Origin: Oikopleura dioica
Taxonomy: Eukaryota > Chordata > Appendicularia > Copelata > Oikopleuridae
Direction of reading: 5' to 3'
NCBI GenBank assembly: GCA_907165135.1
Contig: OU015568.1
Span: 2,550,501 to 2,614,500 of the forward strand
Length of the DNA stretch: 64,000 bases
Both the position numbers and the translations under genes were made by a program. How positions within the stretch are numbered: the first letter of the stretch is position 1; every line of letters begins with the position of its first letter. The notes below the pieces were generated by a model, which saw only the letters and a list, made by a program, of their open reading frames with translations, ran no database searches and was not told the origin of the DNA. This document shows, one piece after another, positions 31,601 to 42,990 of the stretch.

Positions 31601-32471
31601 GCCATTGCCGAAATATCCTTTCTTGCATGTGCATGCGAAATTGTCGCCGATGTCCTTGCAAAGAGCATTTTCGGAGCAAGGGTTTGCATCACAGGGCTTG
31701 GGTTCTAGAATTGCATGATAAAGATAAATGAAAACCATAAAAAGTTATTTTTGTTCGAGAGTTTGGGCTAAAGAGAATTAAGTTCATTCGAGATTCCTCT
31801 TAAATATAATCATCCATTGCTCTAGCAAAAAGTGCGCAGTTGCGGTGACGAAGAGTTACCTGGCTTACAAGCTGACTTCAATAATTTTTTCTTCAATCTT
31901 GAAAACTTCGCGTTCCAAAACTTATTGCATTTATCTCCGACACTCTGCAAAAGTGTTCCTAGTCGTTGACTCCATTCGCAAGCATCTTCATCCAACGAGT
32001 GGTCCACCAGCTTGCACCCCACATTTCCCGCTTCCACAGAACAAGAAGATGTCCTAAACAAACTGATCTCCCCAAGCCGTGTTAGTTCCGCGGTGATCGC
32101 TTTCCAGGTAAAAACTGCTTCTTGCGGCGCATGAGCGGATTCAAACGCGACTTTTTCAAAATCACCGTTTGTGAACTCGCCATAGTGAGCCAAGTTGCAA
32201 GTTCCTTTATCAGATCTATACGAATGTTGGCATTTCGTTCCGTCCCCATAAACATCTCTGTACTGTTCCTTGCAGACGCACTTGAACCCGTCCAAAAGAT
32301 CGATACAATTTGCATTCCCGGAGCAATTGTGCTGTGAGAGGGCACATTCGTTGACTTTTGCCAAGCAGGTGCCATTTTGGCTAGGAAAGTAGCCTGAATT
32401 GCAAGTGCAAAGAGCAAGGGACGAGTCGCATGATGTGTTTGGCTCGGTGCATTTGATTGTATCGCAAGGAT
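28672..32471 (-). CDS. EGF-repeat protein with recurring Cys/Trp domain
   Basis: A chain of minus-strand exons (main blocks 32471 to about 31857, 31714-30873, 30806-30150, 29925-29620, 29250-28672) encodes an extracellular protein. Many calcium-binding-type EGF repeats occur, e.g. [34 protein letters not shown] and [17 protein letters not shown], each with the DG(F/Y)xCxC end. Between them lies an about 110-residue domain, seen three times, with the pattern C...W...L...C...C...L...C...W..KF. I do not recognise it. The final copy ends at the stop near 28672. No signal peptide exon was identified, and the first exon may belong to the gene at 32764-35188, in which case both are one gene. Likely a matrix or surface protein. 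Confidence 0.65.
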
Positions 32472-32763
32472 CTTTAAAAAGTCAAAAATAAGGGCAAAAT
32501 TCTAGCTTAGAGAAAACTCAAAGTTTATACAACTTTATGGTTGACTGCGCATGTTTTGGGCCGGGATAGGAATTTTCCTCCTTTTAGACCAACATTGCTG
32601 AAGATGATAAAATAAGAGACGTAAAATCCTCATTTCTTTGGCAAAATGAAGTCACTGGTTAAAATGAAGAGAAAGGAAGACACTTCGTAGTTTATTTCGA
32701 ACGAAATAAAAAAATGATTATTTTCAACTTTGACAATTTAATATTGTCAATTTTCATTAAAAT

Positions 32764-35188
32764 TTACAACATTTTACTAAATAAAAACAAAATATTGACC
32801 ATTCCTATTTGTTTACATCCCCTCAATGTATTTTCATCGGGTATGAATCCGTCCAAGCATTTGCATCGATATCCTTCGCACAAGTTTTCGCACTCCGTAT
32901 TCTTTCCGCAAGCATAGGGATTTTTATCGCACTGATTTTCATCGCATTCTGGGACGCATTTTCCAGCTTCTTTTTTGAAGCCTTTTTTACATTTGCACTC
33001 AAAGCCAGAGCATTTATTGATGCAGATGGAGTTTTTTGGACAGGCATTTTTCTTGCGACACTTTTATTGGTTAAAAATTTTTGAATAATGAGCCCTTTAG
33101 AACAGAGAACTATCATTTGAAAATCAGTAAAATTAATATTTCAACCAGGACTGATTTGCATCACAACATTTCCCTTTGAGCAAACTTGTCCCTTTCGGAC
33201 ATGAGCACTCGAAGCCGACGCATAGTTGTGTGCATACTTGTCCTCCTTTGCATGGATTTTTTGCACACTGCTTTTCGTCACACTCTTGAACGCACTCCTT
33301 TGTTAGAGGGTCTTTGATAAACCCGTCGTTACAGGAGCAAGAAATTTCAGCGCAGTCGGCGCTGCAAGAAGAATTTGGAGGGCAAGAGTAGGCGTCGCAC
33401 GAAGCCGTGCAGATTTCTTCGCATTTTCCGTCCTTCATCTTATATCCTTCTTCGCACTCACATGATACATCATTGCAATTAGCTTTGCAAGTTGAGTTCG
33501 CAGGACAAGATTGAGGAGTGCAACTTGCCGTGCAAATTTCGACACACTCACCGTATGCCATTTTGTATCCGGGTCTGCATTTGCAGGTTATTTCGTTGCA
33601 TTTTTCTTCGCAGTCGGAGTTCAAAGGGCAGGACGTTTCGCTACAAGATGCACTGCAAATTGGCACGCATTTGCCATTTTTCATTTCGAATCCATCATCA
33701 CAAGTGCATTCGACTTTTGTGCAGTTTTGCGTGCAGGTCGAGTTTTCTGGACACGAATATTCATTGCATTCAGCATCGCATATTCTTTCACATTTTCCAT
33801 CTTTCATTTCAAATCCTTCGTTACATTCACAAGAAATCTTCGTGCATCCTTTTTTGCAAGTCGAGTTCTCCGGACAGCTATCGCTCTTGCATACTGCGTT
33901 GCAGACGGGCACGCATTGGTTAAGATAATTCTTCCGGAAACCTTCCTCGCAGATGCATTTGAATCCAGGGCAAGTCTTTTTACAGATACTGTATTCTCCG
34001 CAAACTGATTGGCTCATTTTGCATGGGTCGTGCATCAGATCGCATTCTGGAACACATTTTCCTTGATGAAGCAAAAATCCTTTTGGACACTTGCAGACGT
34101 ATCCTTTACACTTGTTGAAGCATTTGCCGGTATCACCACAGATGTCTTCGTCCTCGCACTGATCACCATCGCATTCGGGAACACACTGGCCATTGAACCA
34201 GTAGTATCCCGGGTAACATTCGCATTTGTACTCGTTGCATAAGTTTGTGCATTTTGAATTTCCAGGACATGGATTGCTAGATTTGCATTGATCTTCATCG
34301 CATTTTTCAACGCAAAAGCCGTACTTATCCTTTTCTTGCCCTTTCGGGCAGTTGCATTTTGCCCCGAGGGGTGTGTCTGAACAGATTTCTTCACCAACAC
34401 ATTTGAAGGTTTTTGCTGCACAAGTCGGTACACACTCTTCTTCCACCATTTTGAAGAAGTCTTGGCAAATGCAAGAGAAGCCTTTTTCTGATTTTTGACA
34501 GACTCGCCCCTCAGGGCATGTTATTGAGCTACAGGGATCGATAATAACCTCATACGGAGTTTTTGCAGGGGATGTTCCTAGCGCCAAAGGATAAGCCTCT
34601 TCAAGACTAGTTGAATATGGACTGGATTGAAATTCAGCAGACGCCAAAGAATCTCCATTAGTTCCCAACCAGAAGTCATCCTTGTTTTGATACTTTGATG
34701 GCCCAAGAATGATGGATTCAATTTCCAATAGGATGCTGTACCAAGAGGAACAGAAATCGGAGTCTTTGCATTTGCAGCAAATTTCGTCGATGATTTCGCC
34801 AAGTCGGATAATGGAGTCTTCGTTTGTCAGGTCATAGAAATCGAGAAGCTTGCATGATATACGTGGGGGACTTTTAGACGGCTCATAAGTGGAGACCAGT
34901 GAGTCTGAAGATGATCGGAAAATTGAGTCAAGTTAAAAGGAACCTGAAAATATTTATTACTCACACGAAAACTATCTTTCTGGTGTCCGGTTATAAAAAA
35001 ATGAACCGTTTCCTGAAAGTGTGGCATTGATTTCTAAACTGTCTAAAATCCTCATTAACCGTTGCCATTGACTGAGTCAATTGTTTCCAAAGAGAGACTG
35101 CCTCTTCCGGCCCGTAAAATTGATTATCCGAAGATTGTATCGTCTTGAAGGAACATGTCCCTAGCCTTTTTCCGAAGCCTTTTTTCAC
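32764..35188 (-). CDS. Secreted protein with ~40-residue Cys repeats
   Basis: The main exon (about 34850-33131) is followed by one at about 33070-32764 (stop TAA). It opens with a Cys/Trp domain related to the one in the next gene (GTCSFKTIQSSDNQFYGPEE, EICCKCKDSDFCSSWY). Then come about ten cysteine repeats of some 40 residues such as SCPENSTCKKGC then CNEGFEMKDGKC, and SCPANSTCKANC. They resemble TIL/EGF-like modules with regular CP(E/A/P)NS(T/S)C cores. The exon joins near 34850-35190 and at 33131 are uncertain, and the intron after 33150 may be GA-AG. An N-terminal secretion signal was not found. The role is probably structural, outside the cell. Confidence 0.6.
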
Positions 35189-35294
35189 GATGAAGAAATA
35201 AGAATCGATTCTTTAATGATTGATAAGCAAGATGACAATCAACGCTTATACCTTGTAACTGTCATTTTGGATAATTAATTTGAAAACTTTGTCT

Positions 35295-35302
35295 TATAAA
35301 AA
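35295..35302 (+). promoter_or_regulatory. TATA box before the small secreted peptide gene
   Basis: TATAAAAA lies 35 bases before the ATG at 35330. The leader would be only a few bases unless it is replaced by a spliced leader; TTTTCGTAG directly before AAGATG looks like a trans-splice acceptor. Confidence 0.5.
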
Positions 35303-35329
35303 GCAATAGCTATGGCATTTTCGTAGAAG

Positions 35330-35551
35330 ATGAATTTTCTTAAAATCGCTTTTGTTTTGCTATTCGTTCAAGCCGCCAGTAGAGAACCAGGTGAGGTTTT
35401 CTTTTTAATTATTGCTACGTTAAAGCTTAAAGTTGATGTCTGTTATCGAAAATGCATGGCAGCGAATTCCCAATACGGCCAACCTGGGAACAAAGATCTT
35501 CCAGCAAACGAAGATGCATTTATCGAAGAGCTCTTTGGTTATTTAAAATGA
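35330..35551 (+). CDS. Small secreted peptide, 59 residues
   Basis: Exons 35330-35390 and 35433-35551 join across a 42-bp GT-AG intron (phase 1). The first exon is almost entirely a signal peptide (MNFLKIAFVLLFVQAASREP). The mature part, about 40 residues, has one CYRKC pair and an acidic, amphipathic end (EDAFIEELFGYLK). No family is recognised. The strong TATA box and compact structure support a real gene; function unknown. Confidence 0.65.
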   Translation: MNFLKIAFVLLFVQAASREPGEVFFLIIATLKLKVDVCYRKCMAANSQYGQPGNKDLPANEDAFIEELFGYLK

Positions 35552-35559
35552 AAATTTCT

Positions 35560-36073
35560 TCACCATGTTCCTAAATTAAATCCAAAACTGATCGGAATCG
35601 CCTCGTTTCCAGTATTTTGAATGACAACATCGATCTCATCCCCTTCATATCGCTGACCGACCAGCTGATTTTGCTCCTCGACTGAGCGTTTCAGTCGAGA
35701 ATGAGTGGAGTTTCGGCAGAAGGGGCCTTCTTGACGCGTTTTCGAATAAATCCAAAGATGTCCTTTATCGCAGGAAATAGGGAAATCGGCAGTGAAAAAC
35801 TCAACCTCGTCGAATCTGCTTCCGAGAAGACGGTATATACAGGCATCGTTGGGGCTGAAATACAGCCAGTTGTAATTTTCTCTCACCCGATGTATCTTAC
35901 CGAAGATTGATGACTTGAAAGACAGTTTCATTCTTATAACTTCTTCCACAAATTCTCTTCACTCCTGATTTTCTCTTTGTTCTGCTCAGAGTAACTGCAT
36001 TATTTCCGAAAACAATCTCGATGACAAAAAAGTAGACGAGCAAAAATATCCATTCTGAGCTTTTGCTTTTCAT
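35560..36073 (-). CDS. Secreted CUB-like protein, 155 residues
   Basis: Minus-strand exons 35901-36073 and 35560-35854 join in phase 2. The start has a signal peptide (IFLLVYFFVIEIVFG) followed by RTKRK, a possible processing site. The remainder resembles one CUB domain: RICGRSYKNETVFQVI, CIYRLLGSRFDEVEFF, FPISCDKGHLWIYS and FCRN. CUB domains bind ligands or calcium in extracellular proteins. The match is by pattern only. The gene ends nine bases from the stop of the small secreted peptide gene, tail to tail. Confidence 0.65.
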
Positions 36074-36716
36074 TTCTTGAGAAAATATAAAAAATATTTA
36101 CAAGTCTTGGTTTGTACGTCTTCTGATATGGAGCTCAACTCTATCAAATGAAGAGGTTGGTTATCGGATTAGAAGATTTTTGATTGTGAAATTTGAAATT
36201 TCGCGGCCTTGACCACCAATGCGTGAGGCGCAATGCCGATAACGTGAACAAGACAATTAAGAGCCTCATTAGCGAGGCCCAGCGCATTCTTTTTTGGTAT
36301 AATCACTTGTCTGAGCGGGGAAAAAATGATGTAATTAGCTTGATTCATGATTTTTTAAAAAATAATAAAAAAACCAAATGACAAGGATACGAAGTATAAT
36401 CAGATTTATTTGCAAAAAGTTATAGTGTTTCTTTTCGTCGACATTTTATAATATTTCTTAAATTTTTAATTTATTGAAGACAAACATCAATTTGTGAAAG
36501 TCTTGTGTCAAAGAAAATATGCACAAGGTATGGGGAAGTGAAGAAAGTCGTCCATTGCCATTGATTTGAGACAAACAAATGCAAGGATGCGTATCAAATT
36601 GTGCTGAATATAATTGTTCTAAACAAAATCAAAATTGTTAATAATGATAATTTTGGAAAAGATAAATCTCAGTTAATTTTGTTCTCTTATTTCTAAAATT
36701 ATATATTATAATTAAA
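36074..36716. other. Intergenic, one doubtful frame
   Basis: A plus-strand frame at about 36193-36381 ends in a hydrophilic helix-like sequence (SEAQRILFWYNHLSERGKND) but has no ATG-led context that I trust. The remainder is AT-rich. Confidence 0.3.
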
Positions 36717-37990
36717 TTAAATAACTGGAAAGTACATACTATGATCTTGACATTGAATAGAGTTGCTTTCCCTAGCCTTGAATGTCGCTTCTGATCTGTT
36801 GGTAATTTTAAAAATGTTGCAATTGAATAAACTCATAAGATGAGTATGATCTTCTGGAACAGGTGTCTTTAATTGAAGATTGTCATTCAACCAATAGGTT
36901 TTTACATTTTCAATTCTGTATCCTAACCAATATCTCGTTCCTACACAATTGGGGGTTTGTTGAAGTTCCTTCACGCAGTTAGCCTGCTCCATATTTCCTA
37001 ATTATAAATTTAAATGTCCGAATTGGTAAGTTATATCGGCTGATTCTCGTTGCAAATATCTTCTTTTTTACCTAACTGAAGAGGTTTATCATTATTCGTT
37101 ACGCAAAGATCAACACATTCGCCAAAGGTTATTTTCTCGCCGGCTTTGCAGTTGAATCTTTTTTATAATAACATGGCCATTTTTTGTATTCTTACCCACT
37201 AGGAATATCGCATATAAATTGCCTTGGTGTTGTTGTTGTCGGTATTATTGTCGGTGTTGTTGTTGATGTTGTTGTCGATGTTGTCGATGTTGTTGTCGGT
37301 GTTGTTGTAGGCGTTGTTGTTGATGTTGTCGGTGTTGATGTGGGTGTTAATGTGGGTGTTGGTGTCGATGTTTTCGGTGTTGTTGTCGGTGTCGTTGTCG
37401 GTGTTTGTGTCGATGTCGTCGGTTTTGTTGTCGATATTGTCGTCGTTGATGTCCCGGTTGATGCTAGCGTTGGTGCAGTTGTTCCCGTTGTTGGTAAGGA
37501 ATTCGTCGTTGACGACAATGTTTTAGTTTTTGAAGTTACTGTTGTCGTCGATGATGTTGATGATGCAAAAAATGTCTTTGTTGTTCTTAAGTCTAGTAAG
37601 ATTTTAAAATTTTTATGAGAAAACAATTTTTTACCATAACTTTGACTTGTTGTTGTGATTGTTGATGTATTTTCGATAGAACACTCGATTTTGCAAGCTT
37701 TGAATTATTTAAATAATGTTTTTCTATCGGTAAGATCTTACATTCAAACATATCAAGGCAAATTGACTGACAATACTGACTTTCACATAGAAGATTGCAG
37801 GAATTTTTCTCTGATCTACAGGCATTCTGACAATTGTCAGCCTTCTTCAAATACAATGGATTTGTGATGACAATTGTCACCGATAGAAGGACAACTAAAA
37901 ATAATCAAAGAATTGATAGATATCTTTGAAGAGAAGGAATATACCAATTGATATAAGAAGCTTGCGAATCCTTGTGTTTTTATCTCTCAT
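36717..37990 (-). CDS. Membrane mucin with Cys-rich and lectin-like ends
   Basis: Six minus-strand exons (37945-37990, 37742-37894, 37635-37697, 37196-37591, 37072-37157, 36717-36997) share one frame. A basic tail and a hydrophobic helix (LLISIVVLLSVTIVI) suggest a type II anchor or signal. A Cys-rich part (CQNACRSEKNSCNLLCESQYC) precedes about 130 residues of almost pure Thr/Ser/Pro, a mucin stalk for O-glycans. After it come a Cys-rich link (CKAGEKITFGECVDLC) and a C-terminal segment with NCVGTRYWLGYR and spaced cysteines that looks like part of a C-type lectin domain. It is probably a glycan-bearing cell-surface or secreted protein. Confidence 0.72.
37214..37470. repeat. GTT/GTC-rich imperfect trinucleotide repeat
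   Basis: Long run of GTTGTT, GTCGGT and GATGTT units. On the minus strand it encodes the Thr/Pro/Ser mucin stalk; the plus strand is also open but only as a shadow of the repeat. Confidence 0.85.
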
Positions 37991-38703
37991 TTAATATTAT
38001 AAAAAAATGCAGGCAAAGTTTTCTTCAAAGAGACTGTTTATTCAAGATACGTTCGATATTGATGAGTTGCCGTGATGATATTGTCAATCTTGCTGACTTT
38101 CTTCAAAAATGGTCAAAAAGGAATTGTTTTATTTTTTCGTGATAAATGACAGGTAGATTCGATTCGAATTGCTAGAAGGAGACAAAGCAATCATTGCTCA
38201 GATACTACTTTCAGGAAGAAACCGATATGCAAGTGTACTTGCTTGCTTTTTTCTTTTCGAAAAGAAGCGCTTAAATTCATAAGAAAATAACAATTTATCA
38301 TGTTCATAAGGTCACGATATCCGCATCTGCGCCAAAATCTTCCAATTAGCCTGTCAAGATAAAACACTTTCGCCCGAACAACATAATCTGCCCATAATTC
38401 AAAAATTTTCACCTAATCACTCTCAAATTGCCTCTCTTTCTTGTCTCCAATACATTTCGAAAAAGGATGGCGCGCGCGGGCAAAATCACTTTTTTTCCCT
38501 GAAAAAAAAAGTTGCTTCTGAATACTTTGAAAAGGTGAATCAATTTTGAAAAGTCTGAAAAGGTGAAAAAACAGAGGCCAATCAGAATAGACAAAAGCGC
38601 GCTTAGTACCTAGTTTTGACACTTTGTTCCGAGCCAAGGTCATAAAAATAGAAGCAAAAAAGAGATATCTTAAGAAGAAGACTGAAAACGAAGAAAATAG
38701 TGA
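37991..38703. other. Intergenic, no gene supported
   Basis: Minus-strand frames of 60-76 codons overlap one another here and are rich in Phe/Lys; none has domain features. The segment includes the upstream regions of two divergently read genes. Confidence 0.4.
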
Positions 38704-41440
38704 ATGTGCTGCTTGGATGATAATTACAGAAAAAATGGGGCTTTGGCGGGACTTTTTGTTGTTGGAAACGCGCTGGCGAGTTTTTATCTGATACTGACGT
38801 TCTTGATGATAACGGACAACTTGTGCAAATATTTGCTTTTTGTGTTTTCGAGGTAAGATGCTTTATCCCTTTTTTAATAATTTAAAAAATTATTTTTTAG
38901 AATTTTTATATTTTTTCTTTTTTAACTTTTATTTTGGAATTTTCATTTCAAGATTTTCTTCCTTTTTAATAATTTGAGAAGAAGCATGAAGTCAAAAATT
39001 GGGCTCATGTCAAAGTGAGATATCAAAATTCAAAAGCGTGCCATACAAAATCAATAGCCTCAAGTGTTCTGGCCGGGAACACCCTTATGTTTCTAATTGA
39101 TCGATGAAAAATTGAATTAGTATTGAAGGACAAGCCCCATATTTTTTGGGAAACTAACAAGATTTATCAAAGAATGCACTAAAACTTAGGAAGAAATAAC
39201 TCGGGAATGCTGCTCGCCGTAAAACAGTTCATTCGAGCAATAACTCGGGATAATCAGCTGCTCATTATGGGCAATAATCCGCGCTCCGTCAGTGGACAGA
39301 CATCCGCCGCGATAAAACAACAAAAAGTCGCCATCTTTGCTGATTCGGAATCAGTGATTCCCGAGTTTTGTCATTTTAGCCTCTTATTCAAATAAAAAGG
39401 CCGTTTTCCTTCTTTCGCGCTCCTCGATTTTTATTATATAAACAAAAGTTTTTTTGAAGTTTATGTTTCTTAACCCCTCAATTTAAATTAAGCTTTTCGT
39501 TAATTATGGGTTTTCTGACGCTAATGGCAGTGGTGCGAATGTCAGAGGTGTTACGCCGCGATACGTTTCTTAGACGACTCATTTTGGCATTTATTGGAAT
39601 CGGATTTATTCTCGTGCCCGTGTGTTGCTGGAGACTTTTCAATTTCATGTCGCATATGGAAGAAATAACCGTCGGAGGAAAGGTGGCAAATGATCGATCA
39701 CTTGCTGTTTATGTTGAATTAGGAACTTGGGATCGAAATTATAGAACGGTTTTTCTAGCGCTTGCCCTTTTTATTTTGATCTCTTTGCAGGCCTTCTGAT
39801 CTTCCATGGAATCCTAAGCTGCTTCATCGTCTGCTCAATTCACGAAGCAAAGCAAACGCGCCATTACTTTGAGCGAGAAGCCAAGTACAACTACGTAGAG
39901 AACACTCAAACAGGGAATTCCGAGCGATTTCTGACAGCAGGTAGCGGCGCTTGCTCCCCAAACGGGTCAAATCTAAGCACGGCCGCACTGTCACGCATGA
40001 GACACGGGGGTTATCTGCATGAAAGGGACGGTGACAAAAAGCACCACCACAACCATCATCACCGGCATCAGCGCCATCACCACAAGAGGACTAAGCATGA
40101 ACGGGAGTTTTTGTATGTTCACCAGGGTAGGTAGACTGATGGTGGTGAACCATAAAAGAGCACTTGTAATGTAGGAAATTATCAAGAATATATACTTAAT
40201 TATCTTTTCAAAACTTATTTAGCCGTGAAGGGAGGTCCTCTCGTAGACGACGAAGAGGGTTCCAATGCAAGCTATGATCTTGATGATCCGGAAAGACGAG
40301 GAAGTGACGAGAATGAAGAATATTCCGATGGAATGGTTTCAGAAGAATCTGTCAATAGCGAAAAACATGTAATCGCGATTCTTTCGACAAATAAATCTAT
40401 GCCAATTTTTAAGTTGACAAGGGAAGAAATGCGACAAAGAGGACTTCTAGCGATGAAACAAAAAAGAGGACTTGGCCGCCGAGGGAGTGAGGACTCTGAC
40501 TTTTACGACGAAGAAAAAGAATCGTACGCGTAAGTGAAGTCGGAAATGACTTGTCAGGAGAAAAAAGTCGCCAGATGAACTTATGATTTGAAATAATCAG
40601 GTCAAAGAAACTATTTAAACGCGTCTAGATAGATTGTTTTCTATAATTTATTGTTGTTGAATTCTTTTCTAGCAGCCGAAAACGCAGTTCGGAAGGATCT
40701 TCAGCGCTCCTACTGGTCAATGATAAGACGACCAATGACAAAAGGTAGTGTTTTCCCAAAAAATCTCAAGAAATAAAAAAAAATAAGAAATCTCGCTGCA
40801 AGTCGTCAGGCAGGAATGACAAACTCTCGCGTTTCGGGCTTTTCAACTGGTCGAGGAGGAGGATATCAAGGAAGAGCCCTTCCCCGACCAGAGTCAATTG
40901 AACCGGCAGAGCTCGAGCTTGGCGCTTCTGATGATGAAGCTCGCCATTTAGGTAAAAAATGATGAAAATTCGATTATTGTATATTTTTGCTAGAATTATT
41001 GCCGAGACATTCTCGACCAAGATTTGAGTCCACCAAGTCGCAGCAAAACTAAAAAGTATAAAATACAAAAATTATTTTCGATAATTTTTTGTAAATGAAA
41101 ATTATTAATCGCACAAAAATATTCTCAATCAAATGATCACTTCTTCTATAATTTAGGCCAAATCGACCACAGCGGTAAGAAAAAGCTTGATTTTTCAAAC
41201 GTAACTTAGAAGCGCTTCCTGTAGCTGATTTGAGCCAATTTTTACGGTAAAAATGTGCTGAAAACGATTTTTTCAGAATTCATCGATTTCAAATCCGACT
41301 TTAATCGACGCTCATCAAATCGGACAAGCACGTCGAAAACACTGCCAGATTTAAATCATCCTGTGAGAGAAAAATCAAAACGTAAATCAAAACCTGTAAA
41401 AGCCTCAAAAAGAGTAGAAACGGACGAAGAAAATGAATAG
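38704..41440 (+). CDS. Multi-pass membrane protein with His-rich and acidic tail
   Basis: Exons 38704-38852, 39493-39743, 39791-40126, 40223-40529, 40673-40744, 40788-40951, then either 40993-41052 or 41277-41440. Hydrophobic segments: LAGLFVVGNALASFYLILTF, FSLIMGFLTLMAVV, LILAFIGIGFILVPVCCW and LLIFHGILSCFIVCSI. The cytoplasmic part holds a run KKHHHNHHHRHQRHHHKR, then a Ser/Asp/Glu-rich region with DDEEG and RRGSEDSDFYDEE, and a Gly/Arg patch. No family is recognised; the topology resembles small tetraspan proteins. Intron 2 needs GA-AG (TATA|GAACGG). Both last exons begin in the same phase after the same donor, so alternative 3' ends are possible. Confidence 0.65.
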
Positions 41441-42990
41441 GCTGCAATTTGCTCTTACTGTTAATTTTGCTCCTGCTTGTTAATAAAAGACAGACTACAG
41501 TAAAAACTCATTTATTCAAATATTAAAGAGCTCATTTGAAATTTCGTAAACATTGAAATATTCCACTTTGTCAAATCATTTTATTCATTTATTTATTTTT
41601 TTTTGAGAACAAAATTATCGGCTCAGGTCTTCAAGAGAAAAGGGAAAGTGTCGCAGGTAAAATAAACGACGCATAATAAGAGGGCAAGGGCGAGAGTCTC
41701 TGAGACAAGGCGGGGTAAAAATGAAGAGCTACTCGCAAATAGCCAATTTTTTGCTTCATTTTATATATATATTTTTTTATTTTAAGTATTTGAAGTTCAT
41801 GAATAAGGTTTGACGGTCACAGGAGTTGTGAACAGATTCGCTTCATTTTTTTGATGTCTAGTCGTTTGTAGGTTCATATTATTTGTCAATACAGAGATTT
41901 TCTCTAAAACTTTGAAAGCATTAGAAATTTCGTGAACATCGATTTATTCCATTTTGTAAAGTCATTTTATTTATTCATTTTTCTCTTCTTGTGAACAGAA
42001 AGATCAACTCAACGTTGGAAGAGAAAAGGGAAAGTGGCGCTGGCAGAAGACATCATAAAGGGCAAGGGCAAGGGTGAGTGTCTGTGAGACAAAATAGTAA
42101 AGATGATGTTTAGCGAGGTGAAGTTTTAAAGGGAGAAGGTTCAACAGTTTGTTTCATTTTAAAATGTTATGTTTATTTTTGGACGCGCTTGAGCTTTCTA
42201 TTAATAATTATCATCGAATTTCCTAAAATAATTCGTAAAACTTGCGAATTCTTCTTCTTTTTTTATGAACCTACTGTAACATTGAGGTTTTCTCTTGTGC
42301 TTTTTCATTTCATCATGGTTACGGAGATATTTAAGGTCCCTGAAACGGAAGAGCGAGCCATTTAACACTCATAAAATGGCATTTTGCTCACTTTGAATCA
42401 GCCGCTTTGCCAAGCGTAACGCTCATTTTCCCTCTTTTTATGTTTGTCACTCAGCCACTGGCTTACGTTGCAACTTTCCCTTTACGAATCCTGAAAACGC
42501 CGGGTCCGGCATCTTATTTTTGTATAATGAGAAAAATGATAAAATGAAAAGCAAAATTTTCTTAAACAAGCCCGAAGTCACAAAACTTTTGAAGAAATTA
42601 CGATGAAAATGAAGATAAAATGAAGAGCAAAATCATAAATGATTCCTGAGTCGATAATTTTCGGACTGCTTTACTACTGTCAAATAATAAAATGCTGCAA
42701 AATCTCCAAAAGTTCTTAAATCGATCCATTTTCGCTTTTTCTTTTTAAAAAATGAATAAATAAAATACTTGTTGAATACTTTCTTCTTTCCTGACTCAGA
42801 ATTAAAATTCCGATCTTTCAGAAAAAGCAAACCGCAGGTTATGAAACTTTTGGAAGACTTTCAATCTCGAGCCATTATCGAATCATTGTTTCTACAAATA
42901 TTTGAGTCCAGTGCAGCCTTTCAAGCGCATAAAACGAAGGGTTGAAAACGTTGTGTTCGAAGATCCATCCGTAAAGATAAGGCCTGAACG
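41441..42990. other. Intergenic region with a diverged direct duplication
   Basis: Two similar segments, about 41560-41740 and 41950-42120, share TTTTATTTATTC, AAGAGAAAAGGGAAAGTG, AGGGCAAGGGC and GTCTCTGAGAC/GTCTGTGAGAC in the same order. No gene is seen. The rest is AT-rich, with TATATATATA at 41764. Confidence 0.55.

Noticed and set aside
31030-31708. Plus-strand frames of 97 and 210 codons opposite the EGF gene
   Set aside because: They mirror the EGF exons on the minus strand and carry no domain; the minus strand shows regular cysteine spacing.
33492-34242. Plus-strand frames opposite the cysteine repeats
   Set aside because: They are shadows of the repeat exon; they lack start context, introns or domains.
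37184-37618. Plus-strand frame of Val/Asp/Gly repeats
   Set aside because: It is the complement of the Thr-rich mucin stalk. The minus strand has flanking exons, cysteines and a membrane segment; the plus strand has none.
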